From assembly GCF_003352045.1 (NCBI RefSeq), contig NZ_CP025815.1, forward strand, positions 992,001 through 1,056,000: DNA of 64,000 nucleotides, read 5' to 3'. Below the pieces are notes generated by a model. That model ran no database searches, was not told the origin of the DNA, and was given only the letters and a program-made list of their open reading frames with translations. The first letter of the stretch is position 1, and every line of letters starts with the position of its first letter. The position numbers and the translations under genes are program-made. This document shows, in pieces, positions 1 through 9,283 of the stretch. This DNA is from Sulfitobacter sp. JL08. Lineage in GTDB: Bacteria; Pseudomonadota; Alphaproteobacteria; Rhodobacterales; Rhodobacteraceae.

Positions 1-543
1 GGCTGTCTGGACATTGACAGCAGCCGCAAGGCCGCGCGGTTTGTGCGGTTCTGCGATGCCTTCGAAATCCCGATCCTGACGCTGGTCGACGTGCCTGGTT
101 TCATGCCCGGCACCAGCCAGGAATATGGCGGCGTGATCAAACACGGCGCGAAACTGCTGTTCGCCTATGGCGAGGCGACAGTGCCCAAGGTCACGGTGAT
201 CACCCGCAAGGCCTATGGTGGCGCCTATGTGGTGATGTCATCCAAACATCTGCAGGGCGATTTCAACTATGCATGGCCCACATCCGAAGTTGCGGTGATG
301 GGGGCCAAGGGTGCAACCGAAATCATCCACCGCGCCGATCTGGGCGATCCTGAAAAGCTGGCCAAACACACCGCCGATTATGAGGCGCGGTTTGCCAACC
401 CGTTTGTCGCCGCCGAACGCGGTTTCATCGACGAGGTGATCCAGCCGCGCAGCACCCGCAAACGTGTTGCCCGCGCCTTCGCGTCCTTGCGCAAGAAGCG
501 CAAACAGATGCCGTGGAAGAAGCACGACAATATTCCGTTGTAA
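1..543 (+). CDS. pccB: Propionyl-CoA carboxylase beta subunit, C-terminal part
   Basis: The reading frame is open from base 1 and ends at 543, giving the last 180 residues of a carboxyltransferase subunit; the N-terminal two thirds lie outside the window. The motif [21 protein letters not shown] and the segment [18 protein letters not shown] are typical of the acyl-CoA-binding and oxyanion regions of biotin-dependent carboxyltransferases. PccB moves the carboxyl group from carboxybiotin to propionyl-CoA, making (S)-methylmalonyl-CoA in the cytoplasm, and works with PccA, encoded 2.4 kb downstream. The C-terminus ends in a Lys/Arg-rich helix as in PccB. Related acetyl-CoA or methylcrotonyl-CoA carboxylase subunits are possible, but the pccA and mutase neighbours support propionyl-CoA. 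Confidence 0.95.
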   Translation, partial: GCLDIDSSRKAARFVRFCDAFEIPILTLVDVPGFMPGTSQEYGGVIKHGAKLLFAYGEATVPKVTVITRKAYGGAYVVMSSKHLQGDFNYAWPTSEVAVMGAKGATEIIHRADLGDPEKLAKHTADYEARFANPFVAAERGFIDEVIQPRSTRKRVARAFASLRKKRKQMPWKKHDNIPL

Positions 544-576
544 GCCTTTGTTGCGCCGCACCTGAAAGAAACTGAA

Positions 577-975
577 ATGACCCAACTCTTCAAAAATCAG
601 GCCTTCACCATCGCCCATGCCGATGATGGCAAGTTTCAGGGCGCGGGGCTGCGGCCGTTCTTTGAATACCGTGATCTGGGCATCAGGGATGCGACCAAGG
701 GCGCTTATGGCGCCCATGTGATCCGCGCCGTCCCGGGCATGGAAAGCCCTGCGGCGTGGCATTCTCATGATCTGGACTTTCAGATGGTCTATGTCACCCA
801 AGGCTGGGTGGTGTTCGAATACGAGGGGCAGGGCGAACATATGCTGTGCGCGGGATCCTGCGTGTTGCAGCCCCCCGGTATCAAACACCGCGAGGTGCGC
901 CATTCAGATGATATGGAGTTGATCGAGATCATATCGCCCGCCGATTTTCACACTCAGGATGAAGCCGCGCCGTGA
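577..975 (+). CDS. Small cupin-domain protein
   Basis: A 132-residue single-domain protein. The stretch WHSHDLDFQMVYVTQG followed by a conserved Gly/Pro-rich turn (LQPPGIKHREVRHSDDMELIEI) is a cupin fold: the two His of WHSHD, a downstream Glu/Gln and the His of the KHREV motif would form the metal site. It lies 33 bases after pccB and overlaps the next frame by 4 bases (GTGA), so it is probably in the pcc transcription unit. The substrate is not evident; small cupins can be metalloenzymes or metabolite-binding proteins. No signal peptide, so cytoplasmic. Confidence 0.8.
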   Translation: MTQLFKNQAFTIAHADDGKFQGAGLRPFFEYRDLGIRDATKGAYGAHVIRAVPGMESPAAWHSHDLDFQMVYVTQGWVVFEYEGQGEHMLCAGSCVLQPPGIKHREVRHSDDMELIEIISPADFHTQDEAAP

Positions 976-1439
976 TCGCATCTGCGGCATATGAACAGAC
1001 GCGCGGCACTGCCCTGCGTCACGCCCCCCCAGCGGGAGGAGCCCGGAAACGGGGTTGGGGGGGCGGTGTTGCCGCGTCCGTTCTTTGGGCGGCCTCGGCC
1101 GCACGGGCGCAGCAGGTTCCGTCAGGTCAGGCGGTGGAATTGCAAGAGGTGTTGCTGGACGAAACCGTCGGCGCGCCGGTGTTACGGTTCCGGTTTCTGG
1201 CCCCCGCGATCGCGCGCGATGGTGGCACGATCCGCTTTACCGACGCCGAGGCCGATATGGCCCATCTGTGTGAAACCGTGGCTCTGCCTTACATAGCCGA
1301 ACAGGGGGTACATGTTGGCAGGGTTGTCATCTCGCTTGCCGACCGTGCGGTTGAATTCGGCACGCCCGATCCCGACGCCACCCAGTTTTTCGAGGCATTC
1401 ACGCTGGAAAACGGCACCTGCATCTGGGAGGGTTTATGA
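972..1439 (+). CDS. Exported hypothetical protein of the pcc cluster, start uncertain
   Basis: About 155 residues if started at the GTG that overlaps the cupin stop codon. After an odd 25-residue N-terminus there is a signal-like stretch (VAASVLWAASAARAQQ) with a likely cleavage after ARA, then a mature domain of about 110 residues containing two Cys (LCETVAL and GTCIWEGL) that could form a disulfide in the periplasm. It resembles an uncharacterised Rhodobacterales family found between pccB and pccA (DUF6497-like, recalled rather than searched). The start region contains a C7 run (1024-1030) and a G7 run (1057-1063), no ATG lies in frame before the signal sequence, and a good Shine-Dalgarno (GGGAGGAG, 1034-1041) has no start behind it, so an indel or an unusual start is possible. 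Confidence 0.6.
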   Translation: MIASAAYEQTRGTALRHAPPAGGARKRGWGGGVAASVLWAASAARAQQVPSGQAVELQEVLLDETVGAPVLRFRFLAPAIARDGGTIRFTDAEADMAHLCETVALPYIAEQGVHVGRVVISLADRAVEFGTPDPDATQFFEAFTLENGTCIWEGL

Positions 1440-1653
1440 TGCAACCACAATATGTTGCGCCGCCTTTTGCAGGTCTGGCCGCTTCTGCGTCTTTGGAGTC
1501 ACAGGGCGACAGCTTGCTGCGCGCCAGATATCTTTTGACCCGCGCTTACGCTAGATTGACCGGCGGTGCTGCCGTCATGGCAGGCACTGATATGTCGGGT
1601 GTTGTGCGGCAAGTTCACGCCGCATCCCCCCGACCCGAACGCAGGAGACGCAG

Positions 1654-1800
1654 ATGTCAAACTACATCAAGCTACTTGCAGCATTCAGCTTTGTTGCTGT
1701 TGTTGCAGCCTGTGCGCAAGAGCCGGTCGAGGAACAATACGTTGTCGTCGAACCTGAGCCGATCAGCCAGGAACCGGCCTATACAGGCAAGTACAAGTAA
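1654..1800 (+). CDS. Small lipoprotein (48 aa)
   Basis: A 48-residue ORF starting at an ATG behind GCAGGAGACGCAG, a strong ribosome binding site. Residues 1-19 form a classic lipoprotein signal (hydrophobic core, lipobox VAAC with Cys20), and the mature tail is a short acidic/proline-rich peptide (EEQYVVVEPEPISQEP) ending in a basic KYK. It is expected to be acylated at the Cys and anchored in a membrane. No function is known; the acidic tail suggests a small envelope-associated factor. A longer overlapping frame covering 1436-1885 was judged spurious because only this frame has both the ribosome binding site and the lipobox. Confidence 0.7.
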   Translation: MSNYIKLLAAFSFVAVVAACAQEPVEEQYVVVEPEPISQEPAYTGKYK

Positions 1801-1878
1801 GTATCGGGCAGGGCGGGCGGCAACGCTTGCCCTGATCCAACCCGCACTGGCCCCGACAGGGGCGACAGGGGGTGTTTC

Positions 1879-2229
1879 ATGCTGAAACACCGCGGATTTC
1901 CCGGTCGTCTGCCGGGATCGGATTTCCATTTCACCATCCGGCGGCCCAACCCCAAAGGCGTCACGCCGCTGACCCGGCGCGAACGCTATGCCGACCGCCG
2001 CCCGCCTGACCGGCGCGCCGATGCGGCATTCATGGCCGCGCTGTGGGAACATTTCGGCGACCAGCCATTCGAACGCGGCAATCTGGATGCCGGACGCCTG
2101 AGCTGGCTGTTCGGACGCGAGGTGGTGCCAGCTGAAGACCCGTTTGATCCTGCTGATTACGAGTCGCTTCTGAAGATCAACGAAGCGGCGGCGCGCGCGG
2201 CGTTTCCCGAAGTATTTGACGGAATTTGA
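1879..2229 (+). CDS. Conserved hypothetical protein (116 aa)
   Basis: A 116-residue, arginine-rich, soluble protein. The N-terminal half is basic (LTRRERYADRRPPDRR) and the C-terminal half is acidic/aromatic (EDPFDPADYESLLKINEAAARA). I recognise no enzyme motif, signal peptide or membrane segment. The start at 1879 lies just after the preceding small lipoprotein gene; no strong Shine-Dalgarno is visible. It sits between pccB and pccA on the same strand, an arrangement that suggests co-transcription, but nothing in the sequence ties it to carboxylase chemistry. Confidence 0.6.
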   Translation: MLKHRGFPGRLPGSDFHFTIRRPNPKGVTPLTRRERYADRRPPDRRADAAFMAALWEHFGDQPFERGNLDAGRLSWLFGREVVPAEDPFDPADYESLLKINEAAARAAFPEVFDGI

Positions 2230-2566
2230 GCACTATGTTGCTGAACGTTCATCATAATCGGCAGAATGCAGCCCAAAATTCACAGGTGGGTCCAATCCCA
2301 TTGGCGTGCAGCGCATTGATTGCCAGTGTCGCAGGTGCAGCGCCTGTTTCCATCCGAACAGCGCGTAAGTTGCATCACTACCGTACCCCTTCCCTTGACG
2401 GTCGGCGGCCAGATTTTTCTGTTTCGCCGGCCGCCATTGGGCTGCGCGGGGCCGATTTTGCGCGACACTTGGCGCATTTGCCGCCCTTGGCGCAAAACTC
2501 CTTGCCTCTGGGCCAGGTTATGTCATCTGTGGAAAACGAGCAGTCAGGCAAAAAAGGAAAAATCCG
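2230..2566. other. Gene-free stretch before pccA-linked lipoprotein
   Basis: 337 bases without a convincing gene. Overlapping open frames on both strands here have no ribosome binding site, low-complexity Pro/Arg/Cys composition and no recognisable domain. The segment lowers the local GC just before the next lipoprotein gene (AAAAAAGGAAAAATCC at about 2549-2564 gives that gene a purine-rich leader), so it may hold a promoter for the downstream pccA genes. No hairpin terminator was recognised. Confidence 0.5.
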
Positions 2567-2770
2567 ATGCCAATCCTCAAATGGACATCCGCAATCGTTG
2601 TGTGCGCCGGGCTCGCAGCCTGTGGCGATACGACCGGTGAACAGGCGCTTGTCGGCGCCGGTGCCGGTGTCGGCGCAGCGCTGTTGCTGGACACCAACCC
2701 GTTTGCCACAGCGGCAGTCGGTGCCGCCGGTAGCGTCATCTATTGCGATCAAAACCCCGGCAAATGCTAA
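2567..2770 (+). CDS. Small glycine-rich lipoprotein (67 aa)
   Basis: A 67-residue protein with a lipoprotein signal: basic Lys5, hydrophobic core and lipobox LAAC with Cys19, followed by a glycine/alanine-rich segment (ALVGAGAGVGAALLLD) that resembles glycine-zipper motifs of small envelope lipoproteins, and a C-terminal pair of Cys (IYCDQNPGKC). It is preceded by AAAAGGAAAAATCC, a reasonable ribosome binding site. Predicted to be lipidated, possibly with a membrane-inserting glycine zipper. It lies 126 bases upstream of pccA. No specific function can be given. Confidence 0.75.
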   Translation: MPILKWTSAIVVCAGLAACGDTTGEQALVGAGAGVGAALLLDTNPFATAAVGAAGSVIYCDQNPGKC

Positions 2771-2896
2771 TCCTCTGACCGTTGCGGGCCTCTGCCCGCC
2801 GCGTTCGGATCATCCTTGTCACGATCTGACTGCCGCGCACCTTCGGGCACGCGGCCGTTTGGCGTGCGACCACTCCATCACCAAAAGGGACAAAAT

Positions 2897-4897
2897 ATGT
2901 TCAGTAAGATCCTGATCGCAAATCGGGGCGAAATCGCCTGCCGTGTTATCAAGTCCGCCCGCAAGATGGGCATATCGACCGTTGCGATCTATTCGTACGC
3001 TGACAAACAGGCGTTGCACGTTCAGATGGCAGACGAAGCCGTGCACATCGGCCCGCCCCCCGCCAACCAGTCTTATATCGTGATCGACAAGGTGATGGAG
3101 GCGATCCGCGCCAGCGGCGCGCAGGCGGTGCATCCGGGATACGGGTTCCTGTCGGAAAACTCCAAATTCGCCGAAGCACTGGCCGCTGAAGGTGTTGCCT
3201 TTATCGGCCCGCCTGTCGGCGCCATCGAAAAGATGGGCGACAAGATCACGTCAAAGAAAATCGCCCAAGAGGCCGGGGTCAGCACCGTGCCCGGTTATAT
3301 GGGGCTGATTTCGGATGCCGACGAGGCAGTGAACATCAGCAACGAAATCGGCTATCCGGTCATGCTCAAGGCGTCTGCCGGTGGCGGCGGCAAGGGCATG
3401 CGTATCGCGTGGAATGACGACGAAGCGCGCGAAGGCTTTCAAAGTTCCAAGAACGAGGCGGCAAGTTCGTTCGGGGATGACCGGATTTTTATCGAGAAAT
3501 TCGTGACCCAGCCGCGCCACATCGAAATTCAGGTGCTGTGTGACAGTCACGGCAACGGCATCTATCTGGGAGAACGCGAATGCAGTATCCAGCGCCGCAA
3601 CCAAAAAGTTGTCGAAGAAGCCCCCAGCCCGTTTCTGGACGAGGCAACGCGCCGCGCCATGGGCGAACAGGCCGTCGCTTTGGCGCAGGCGGTGGATTAC
3701 ACCAGCGCGGGCACGGTTGAATTCATCGTCGACGGAGACAAGAATTTCTATTTCCTGGAAATGAACACGCGCCTTCAGGTTGAACACCCGGTGACAGAAC
3801 TGATCACCGGTGTTGATCTGGTAGAACAGATGATCCGTGTCGCCAACGGCGAAAAGCTGAGCATCACACAGGATGATGTCAAACTGAACGGATGGGCGAT
3901 CGAAAACCGTCTGTATGCCGAAGACCCGTATCGCGGGTTCCTGCCATCCATTGGCCGCCTGTCGCGCTATCGCCCGCCCGCCGAGGTGGCCGAGGCCAGC
4001 CATGTCGTGCGCAACGATACCGGTGTCTACGAGGGCGGCGAGATCAGCATGTATTACGACCCCATGATCGCCAAGCTGTGCACATGGGCCCCGACCCGGG
4101 AAGATGCGATTGAACGGATGCGGGTGGCACTGGACAGCTTCGAAGTGGAAGGCATCGGCCACAACCTGCCGTTTCTGGCAGCGGTGATGGATCACCCGAT
4201 CTTTGTGGCAGGTGACATGACCACCGCCTTTATCGAAGAACAGTTCCCCGACGGATTTCAAGGCGTCGAACTGGCCGAGGCCGATTTGCGCAAGATCGCA
4301 GCGTCCTGCGCCGCGATGCACCGGGTTGCCGAAATTCGCCGTGCGCGAGTCTCGGGCCGTATGGACAATCACGAGCGCAAGGTCGGACGCGACTGGAACG
4401 TCGCCGTGCAGGGCCAAAGCTATGACGTGACCATTGATGCGGACAAGGCTGGCGCAACCGTGGCTTTTGAAGATGGGACATCGCACCGCGTGACCAGCGA
4501 TTGGACGCCGGGCGATCAGCTTGCGATGCTGACGGTGGATGACGCGCCGCTGGTGCTGAAAGTGGGCAAGGTCAGCGGCGGGTTCCGTATCCGCAGCCGG
4601 GGTGCCGATCTGAAAGTGCACGTGCGTACCCCGCGCCAGGCCGAACTGGCCGCCAAAATGCCGGAAAAACTGCCGCCCGATACATCGAAAATGCTGCTGT
4701 GCCCGATGCCGGGCCTGATCGTAAAAGTGAACGTGGAAGTAGGCGATGAAGTGCAGGACGGACAGGCGCTGTGCACTGTCGAGGCGATGAAAATGGAAAA
4801 CATCCTGCGCGCCGAGCGCAAGGGCATCGTATCCAAGATCAACGCCGGTGCTGGCGACAGCCTTGCCGTGGACGATGTTATCATGGAGTTTGAGTGA
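2897..4897 (+). CDS. pccA: Propionyl-CoA carboxylase alpha subunit (biotin carboxylase + BCCP)
   Basis: 666 residues, close to the 660-680 expected. Start chosen at ATG 2897 (AAAAGGGAC ribosome binding site; product begins MFSKILIANRGEIACRVI); an in-frame upstream extension to 2816 has no homology-like content. Order: biotin-carboxylase N-domain (1-110), ATP-grasp with the glycine loop KASAGGGGKGMR (about 158-170) and EMNTRLQVEH (about 287-296), C-domain to about 445, the BT oligomerisation domain (about 510-590), and a biotinyl domain with EAMKMEN in which Lys632 is the biotin-accepting residue. It carboxylates biotin using ATP and bicarbonate and hands the group to PccB. The next gene follows after 6 bases. 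Confidence 0.97.
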   Translation: MFSKILIANRGEIACRVIKSARKMGISTVAIYSYADKQALHVQMADEAVHIGPPPANQSYIVIDKVMEAIRASGAQAVHPGYGFLSENSKFAEALAAEGVAFIGPPVGAIEKMGDKITSKKIAQEAGVSTVPGYMGLISDADEAVNISNEIGYPVMLKASAGGGGKGMRIAWNDDEAREGFQSSKNEAASSFGDDRIFIEKFVTQPRHIEIQVLCDSHGNGIYLGERECSIQRRNQKVVEEAPSPFLDEATRRAMGEQAVALAQAVDYTSAGTVEFIVDGDKNFYFLEMNTRLQVEHPVTELITGVDLVEQMIRVANGEKLSITQDDVKLNGWAIENRLYAEDPYRGFLPSIGRLSRYRPPAEVAEASHVVRNDTGVYEGGEISMYYDPMIAKLCTWAPTREDAIERMRVALDSFEVEGIGHNLPFLAAVMDHPIFVAGDMTTAFIEEQFPDGFQGVELAEADLRKIAASCAAMHRVAEIRRARVSGRMDNHERKVGRDWNVAVQGQSYDVTIDADKAGATVAFEDGTSHRVTSDWTPGDQLAMLTVDDAPLVLKVGKVSGGFRIRSRGADLKVHVRTPRQAELAAKMPEKLPPDTSKMLLCPMPGLIVKVNVEVGDEVQDGQALCTVEAMKMENILRAERKGIVSKINAGAGDSLAVDDVIMEFE

Positions 4898-4903
4898 GAT
4901 TGA

Positions 4904-5491
4904 ATGCTGCCCGTCGAATGGATAGGCCCGGCCATTATTGCCGCCGTGATTGCGGCGCTGATCAATGTGGCGGGCTGGTTCGTGACCGGGCAGCGCGAAG
5001 TCAGGCGCGACCGGCGTCGCCGCCGCGAGAGGTGCGAAGATTTGCAAATCGCCCTGCGCGCGGAAATCCAGCATTATATGGATATTCTGTCAAATCCCGG
5101 CTTCGATCTGCGCGATATCTGGGCCGAAGTGGTGGGGCAGATGGAAACCGATGAAAACTATGCCCCGTTTGTGCCGTCCGAACGCAATGACACGGTGTTC
5201 AAGACGGTCCTGACCGATATCAGCATCCTGCCCGAACAGGTGATCGGCCCGGTGGTGCGCTATTACAATCAGGTATTCGCGATCGAGGCGATGATAGAAG
5301 ACCTGCGATCCTACAAGTTTGACGGCATGGATCAGGAACAGCGTATCAAGATGTACACGGATTACATTTCGCTCAAGCTTGAAGCGCTGGATCAGGGCAA
5401 TCAGGCTATTGAAACGTTAAATGCCAGTATCGGTGCGCCCAATGGCGCAGCCGTCAGTACCCCGGACGCGGTCCGGTCTGGCCAGTTCTAG
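4904..5491 (+). CDS. Membrane-anchored hypothetical protein (195 aa)
   Basis: 195 residues beginning with a single N-terminal membrane helix (about 5-27, WIGPAIIAAVIAALINVAGW), then an arginine-rich stop-transfer segment (REVRRDRRRRRER) and a largely helical cytoplasmic domain of about 150 residues with no Cys clusters. By the positive-inside rule the domain is in the cytoplasm. The gene starts 6 bases after pccA, so the two are likely co-transcribed. I do not recognise the family; the topology resembles bitopic scaffold or sensor-like proteins, but no catalytic motif is visible. Confidence 0.75.
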   Translation: MLPVEWIGPAIIAAVIAALINVAGWFVTGQREVRRDRRRRRERCEDLQIALRAEIQHYMDILSNPGFDLRDIWAEVVGQMETDENYAPFVPSERNDTVFKTVLTDISILPEQVIGPVVRYYNQVFAIEAMIEDLRSYKFDGMDQEQRIKMYTDYISLKLEALDQGNQAIETLNASIGAPNGAAVSTPDAVRSGQF

Positions 5492-5631
5492 GAGGCGGTG
5501 ATTTCGGTGTATTCGACATATCCGGTCACTCCTGACGGTAAGGCGCACCATGCGCCCGTTTCCTGTTTCAATATAGGGCATCGCCGCCTGACATGCAATG
5601 AATCCGCCGCCCTACAGGGGCCGCGGTCGCA

Positions 5632-6075
5632 TTATTCTCCGCGGCGCTCCTGCACCTCGCGCTGGCGCACGGGCATCTTGTCAATCACCCGTGTCAGTTC
5701 GCGCACTGTATACGGCGCCGGTTTACGCAGCTTGACCCCGCCGTCCTTGCCAACAAGCACCAGTGTAAAGCCGCGCGGGCGAAGCTTTGTGCGGATTGCG
5801 GATTTTGCCGCAGGGTCTGTGTCGGTCAACACCACGACATCGCGCACTTCCAGCATCTCAAGCTCTTTTTCCAGCAATTCGATCTGTTCGATGAACCGCG
5901 GGTCGGCCGGGGTGTCCGCAAACACGACGACGGGCCGCTTTATCCATAAAAATTCGCTCAAATCTGAGCTTTCAGCGGGCCGGATCAAGGGCAGTTCGGC
6001 TGGATCAACCGATCCTGTCGCACCGGCTGGCAGTGCGAGAAATCCGGCTAAAACAAGGGCTAACGTGTTTTTCAT
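5632..6075 (-). CDS. Periplasmic DUF4174-family protein
   Basis: 147 residues starting at 6075 behind AGCAGGAGACATT. Residues 1-19 are a Sec signal peptide (MKNTLALVLAGFLALPAGA). The mature part has a thioredoxin-like pattern (WIKRPVVVFADTPADPRF at about 44-61, then alternating helix/strand, FTLVLVGKDGGVKLRK) that matches DUF4174, a family of small exported proteins related to the thioredoxin fold but lacking a CxxC. The function of the family is unknown; a redox-independent binding role in the periplasm is plausible. The gene is transcribed against the pcc genes and is flanked by short intergenic regions on both sides. Confidence 0.8.
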   Translation of the reverse strand: MKNTLALVLAGFLALPAGATGSVDPAELPLIRPAESSDLSEFLWIKRPVVVFADTPADPRFIEQIELLEKELEMLEVRDVVVLTDTDPAAKSAIRTKLRPRGFTLVLVGKDGGVKLRKPAPYTVRELTRVIDKMPVRQREVQERRGE

Positions 6076-6252
6076 AATGTCTCCTGCTAAGCGCAATATA
6101 GGGGGCAATTTCCGGAATGCGAACACAGATCGTAACGTTGTTGTACAAAACGGCTGTGTTAAGTGCTTTGTCAGAGGTTCAACGCAATGATGGCCGCCAT
6201 CCCAAGGATCGGGCCGGACTGGGCGGCCCTGTGGCGACAGGCGGGCGCATTC

Positions 6253-7182
6253 ATGGACGTGATATTGCATATCGGGGCGCACCGTACCGGCACGACGACA
6301 TTTCAGGATTACATGCGTCGCAACCTGATTGAACTGAACGCGATGGGAACAGGGTTCTGGGGGCCAAGGCGCACACGGCGCGGGGTTTTTGCCGGCATCC
6401 TGCCAAAACCGGGGGCGGCAACGGGCCGCGATCTTCAAAAACGCGGGATCGGGCGGGTCAAACTGGGCTGCGCGCGGGCCTTTTCGCGGGGCCACACACA
6501 TCTGGTGATCAGCGACGAAAACATGATCGGGTCGGTATGCGGTAATCTGGACACAAATACCCTTTATCCTGCGGCGGGTGAGCGTTTGGCCCATTTCGCA
6601 CCTGCGTTTGAAGACCGGAAAACCAGGGTTTTCCTGACCATCCGCGCGCTGGACCGGTATTGGGCATCGTCGCTGGGATACGGGATCACCCGCGGGCGCG
6701 GCGTGCCTGATCGGGCAGAACTTGATCGGCTGGTGCAGGGGCGCCGCAGCTGGCGCGACGTGATTACCGATATCGCCTGCGCTATGCCACATGCGGACAT
6801 TAACGTGGTGCCATTCGAAAACTATGTGGGCCAACCCGATGTGCAACTGGCCCTGATGACAGGGCAGGCCGGTCCGGAAACGCATGCCCGAAACTGGTGC
6901 AATGCCACGCCAGCACCGGATGTCTTGCGCCAGATGGTGGCCGAGCGCGGACAGAACGGCGCGGGCCTGACCGGTACGGATCGCTGGTATCCGTTTGATG
7001 CCGTACAAACCGCGCATCTGCGAGAAACCTATCTGGACGATCTGTTCTGGCTGCGCACAGGCGCCGACGGATTGGCCAATTTCACCCAGGGAACAGGGGC
7101 GAACAAGACGGGGAACACGTCTGCCATCGCCCGAAATGCAAGAGGACACGGACATGACAACGAAAAAAGAGAAATGGGCTGA
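6253..7182 (+). CDS. Sulfotransferase-like P-loop protein
   Basis: Begins with [20 protein letters not shown], a 5'-phosphosulfate loop of the type found in PAPS-dependent sulfotransferases ([11 protein letters not shown]), and continues for about 309 residues with the later [14 protein letters not shown] segment that fits the 3'-phosphate-binding site. I chose ATG 6253 because the P-loop normally lies within the first ten residues; in-frame starts at 6163 and 6187 would add 22-30 residues. The 3' end overlaps the mutase start by 29 bases, which implies coupled expression. Acceptor unknown; such proteins in Rhodobacterales often modify surface polysaccharides. Confidence 0.75.
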   Translation: MDVILHIGAHRTGTTTFQDYMRRNLIELNAMGTGFWGPRRTRRGVFAGILPKPGAATGRDLQKRGIGRVKLGCARAFSRGHTHLVISDENMIGSVCGNLDTNTLYPAAGERLAHFAPAFEDRKTRVFLTIRALDRYWASSLGYGITRGRGVPDRAELDRLVQGRRSWRDVITDIACAMPHADINVVPFENYVGQPDVQLALMTGQAGPETHARNWCNATPAPDVLRQMVAERGQNGAGLTGTDRWYPFDAVQTAHLRETYLDDLFWLRTGADGLANFTQGTGANKTGNTSAIARNARGHGHDNEKREMG

Positions 7183-9283
7183 AGCGGCCAAGGCCGAACT
7201 GCGCAACCGCAGCCTGGAAGACCTGACATGGCACACCCTTGAAGGCATCGACGTGCAGCCTGTCTATACGGACGAGGATATGGCCGACCTGACCCATCTG
7301 GGCACCTTGCCGGGGCAGGCGCCGTTTACCCGTGGTGTGAAATCCACCATGTATGCGGGCCGGCCATGGACCATCCGGCAATATGCCGGCTTTTCCACTG
7401 CCGAGGAAAGCAACGCCTTTTACCGCAAGGCACTGGCGGCAGGGCAGCAGGGCGTGTCAGTTGCGTTCGATCTGGCCACGCACCGCGGCTATGACAGCGA
7501 TCATCCCCGCGTGGTCGGTGACGTGGGCAAGGCCGGTGTGGCCATTGACAGCGTCGAGGACATGAAAATCCTGTTTGACGGCATCCCGCTCGACAAGGTT
7601 TCGGTGTCGATGACGATGAACGGTGCGGTGATCCCTATACTGGCCAATTTTATCGTCACCGGAGAAGAGCAGGGCCATGACCGTGCGGTTCTGTCCGGCA
7701 CGATCCAGAACGACATTCTCAAGGAATTCATGGTGCGCAACACCTATGTCTATCCGCCCGAACCGTCGATGCGCATCATCGCGGACATTATCGAATACAC
7801 CAGCACCGAGATGCCGAAATTCAATTCGATCAGCATCAGCGGCTACCACATGCAAGAGGCGGGCGCGAACCTTGTGCAAGAGCTGGCCTATACGCTGGCC
7901 GACGGGCGCGAATATGTCCGCGCCGCGATTGCGCGCGGCATGGATGTCGACAAGTTTGCCGGCCGGCTGTCGTTCTTTTTTGCCATCGGCATGAATTTTT
8001 TCATGGAAGCCGCGAAACTGCGCGCCGCGCGCCAGATGTGGTTCGAGATCATGAAGGAATTCGAACCGAAAAACCCGAAATCGTCGATGCTGCGGACCCA
8101 TTGCCAGACATCCGGCGTGTCCTTGCAGGAACAGGATCCTTATAACAACGTGGTGCGCACCGCCTACGAGGCGATGAGTGCCGTGTTGGGTGGCACCCAA
8201 AGCCTGCACACCAACGCGCTGGACGAGGCGATTGCCCTGCCAACCGAATTTTCGGCCCGCATCGCGCGCAATACCCAGTTGATTTTGCAGGAAGAAACCG
8301 GCGTCACCAATGTGGTCGATCCGCTGGCCGGTTCCTATTACGTTGAAAAACTGACCGCAGATTTGATGGCCGAGGCGTGGAAGCTGATTGACGAAGTCGA
8401 GGAAATGGGCGGCATGACCAAGGCGGTTGCCAGCGGCCTGCCCAAGCTTCGGATCGAAGAATCCGCCGCGCGTCGACAGGCGATGATTGATCGCGGCCAA
8501 GAGGTGGTTGTCGGGGTCAATAAATACAAACTGGATAAACAGGATCCGATCGACATTCTGGATATCGACAATGACGCGGTGCGCACGGGCCAGGTGGCGC
8601 GGCTTGAGAAAATGCGCGCAACGCGGGACGATGCTGCCTGCACCGCTGCCCTGAACGAATTGACCCGCCGCGCCAGCGAAGGCGGAAACCTGTTGGACGC
8701 CGCGGTGGATGCCGCCCGCGCCCGCGCATCCGTAGGAGAGATCAGTATGGCAATGGAAAAGGAATTCGGCCGTCACCGCGCCGAAGTCAAAACGCTGGCC
8801 GGTGTCTATGGCGCGGCCTATGAAGGCGACGAAGGGTTTGCCGCAATCCAGAAATCGGTCGAGGATTTCGCCGCTGACGAAGGCCGCCGCCCGCGCATGC
8901 TGGTCGTGAAAATGGGGCAGGACGGGCATGATCGCGGCGCCAAGGTGATTGCCACCGCCTTTGCCGATATCGGGTTTGACGTGGATGTAGGGCCGCTGTT
9001 CCAGACACCGGAAGAGGCCGCGCAGGACGCGGTGGACAACGATGTGCACGTGATTGGCATCAGTTCGCAGGCTGCAGGGCATAAAACGCTGGCGCCGCAG
9101 CTGGTTCAGGCCCTCAAGGATGCCGATGCCGAAGATATCATCGTGATCTGCGGCGGTGTCATTCCGCAGCAGGATTACAAGTTTCTCTATGACGCGGGCG
9201 TCAAGGCGATCTTTGGCCCCGGCACCAACATCCCCGAGGCGGCGCAGGACATTCTGCGCCTGATCCGCAAGGCGCGCGCCTGA
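7154..9283 (+). CDS. scpA: Methylmalonyl-CoA mutase, single-chain homodimeric type
   Basis: 709 residues, the usual length of the homodimeric (mitochondrial/ScpA-like) enzyme. It has the N-terminal TIM-barrel catalytic region (for example [18 protein letters not shown], then [11 protein letters not shown] and the [18 protein letters not shown] segment) and a C-terminal cobalamin domain with the base-off motif [11 protein letters not shown] (His ligand, about residue 597), followed by the GGVIPQQD strand. It converts (R)-methylmalonyl-CoA to succinyl-CoA with adenosylcobalamin, completing propionyl-CoA assimilation begun by PccAB. The start ATG at 7154 follows AGAGGACACGGAC; the stop shares a TGATG with the next gene. 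No epimerase gene is visible in the window. Confidence 0.97.
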   Translation: MTTKKEKWAEAAKAELRNRSLEDLTWHTLEGIDVQPVYTDEDMADLTHLGTLPGQAPFTRGVKSTMYAGRPWTIRQYAGFSTAEESNAFYRKALAAGQQGVSVAFDLATHRGYDSDHPRVVGDVGKAGVAIDSVEDMKILFDGIPLDKVSVSMTMNGAVIPILANFIVTGEEQGHDRAVLSGTIQNDILKEFMVRNTYVYPPEPSMRIIADIIEYTSTEMPKFNSISISGYHMQEAGANLVQELAYTLADGREYVRAAIARGMDVDKFAGRLSFFFAIGMNFFMEAAKLRAARQMWFEIMKEFEPKNPKSSMLRTHCQTSGVSLQEQDPYNNVVRTAYEAMSAVLGGTQSLHTNALDEAIALPTEFSARIARNTQLILQEETGVTNVVDPLAGSYYVEKLTADLMAEAWKLIDEVEEMGGMTKAVASGLPKLRIEESAARRQAMIDRGQEVVVGVNKYKLDKQDPIDILDIDNDAVRTGQVARLEKMRATRDDAACTAALNELTRRASEGGNLLDAAVDAARARASVGEISMAMEKEFGRHRAEVKTLAGVYGAAYEGDEGFAAIQKSVEDFAADEGRRPRMLVVKMGQDGHDRGAKVIATAFADIGFDVDVGPLFQTPEEAAQDAVDNDVHVIGISSQAAGHKTLAPQLVQALKDADAEDIIVICGGVIPQQDYKFLYDAGVKAIFGPGTNIPEAAQDILRLIRKARA

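Noticed and set aside
3251-5074. 607-residue open frame on the minus strand
   Set aside because: Lies wholly antisense to pccA and the following gene; His/Arg-rich composition of a GC-biased shadow frame, without ribosome binding site or domain.
5632-7248. Long upstream extension of the DUF4174 gene
   Set aside because: The signal peptide and ribosome binding site put the start at 6075; the rest is antisense to the sulfotransferase-like gene.
7457-9082. 541-residue open frame on the minus strand
   Set aside because: Antisense shadow of the mutase gene; composition unlike a real protein.
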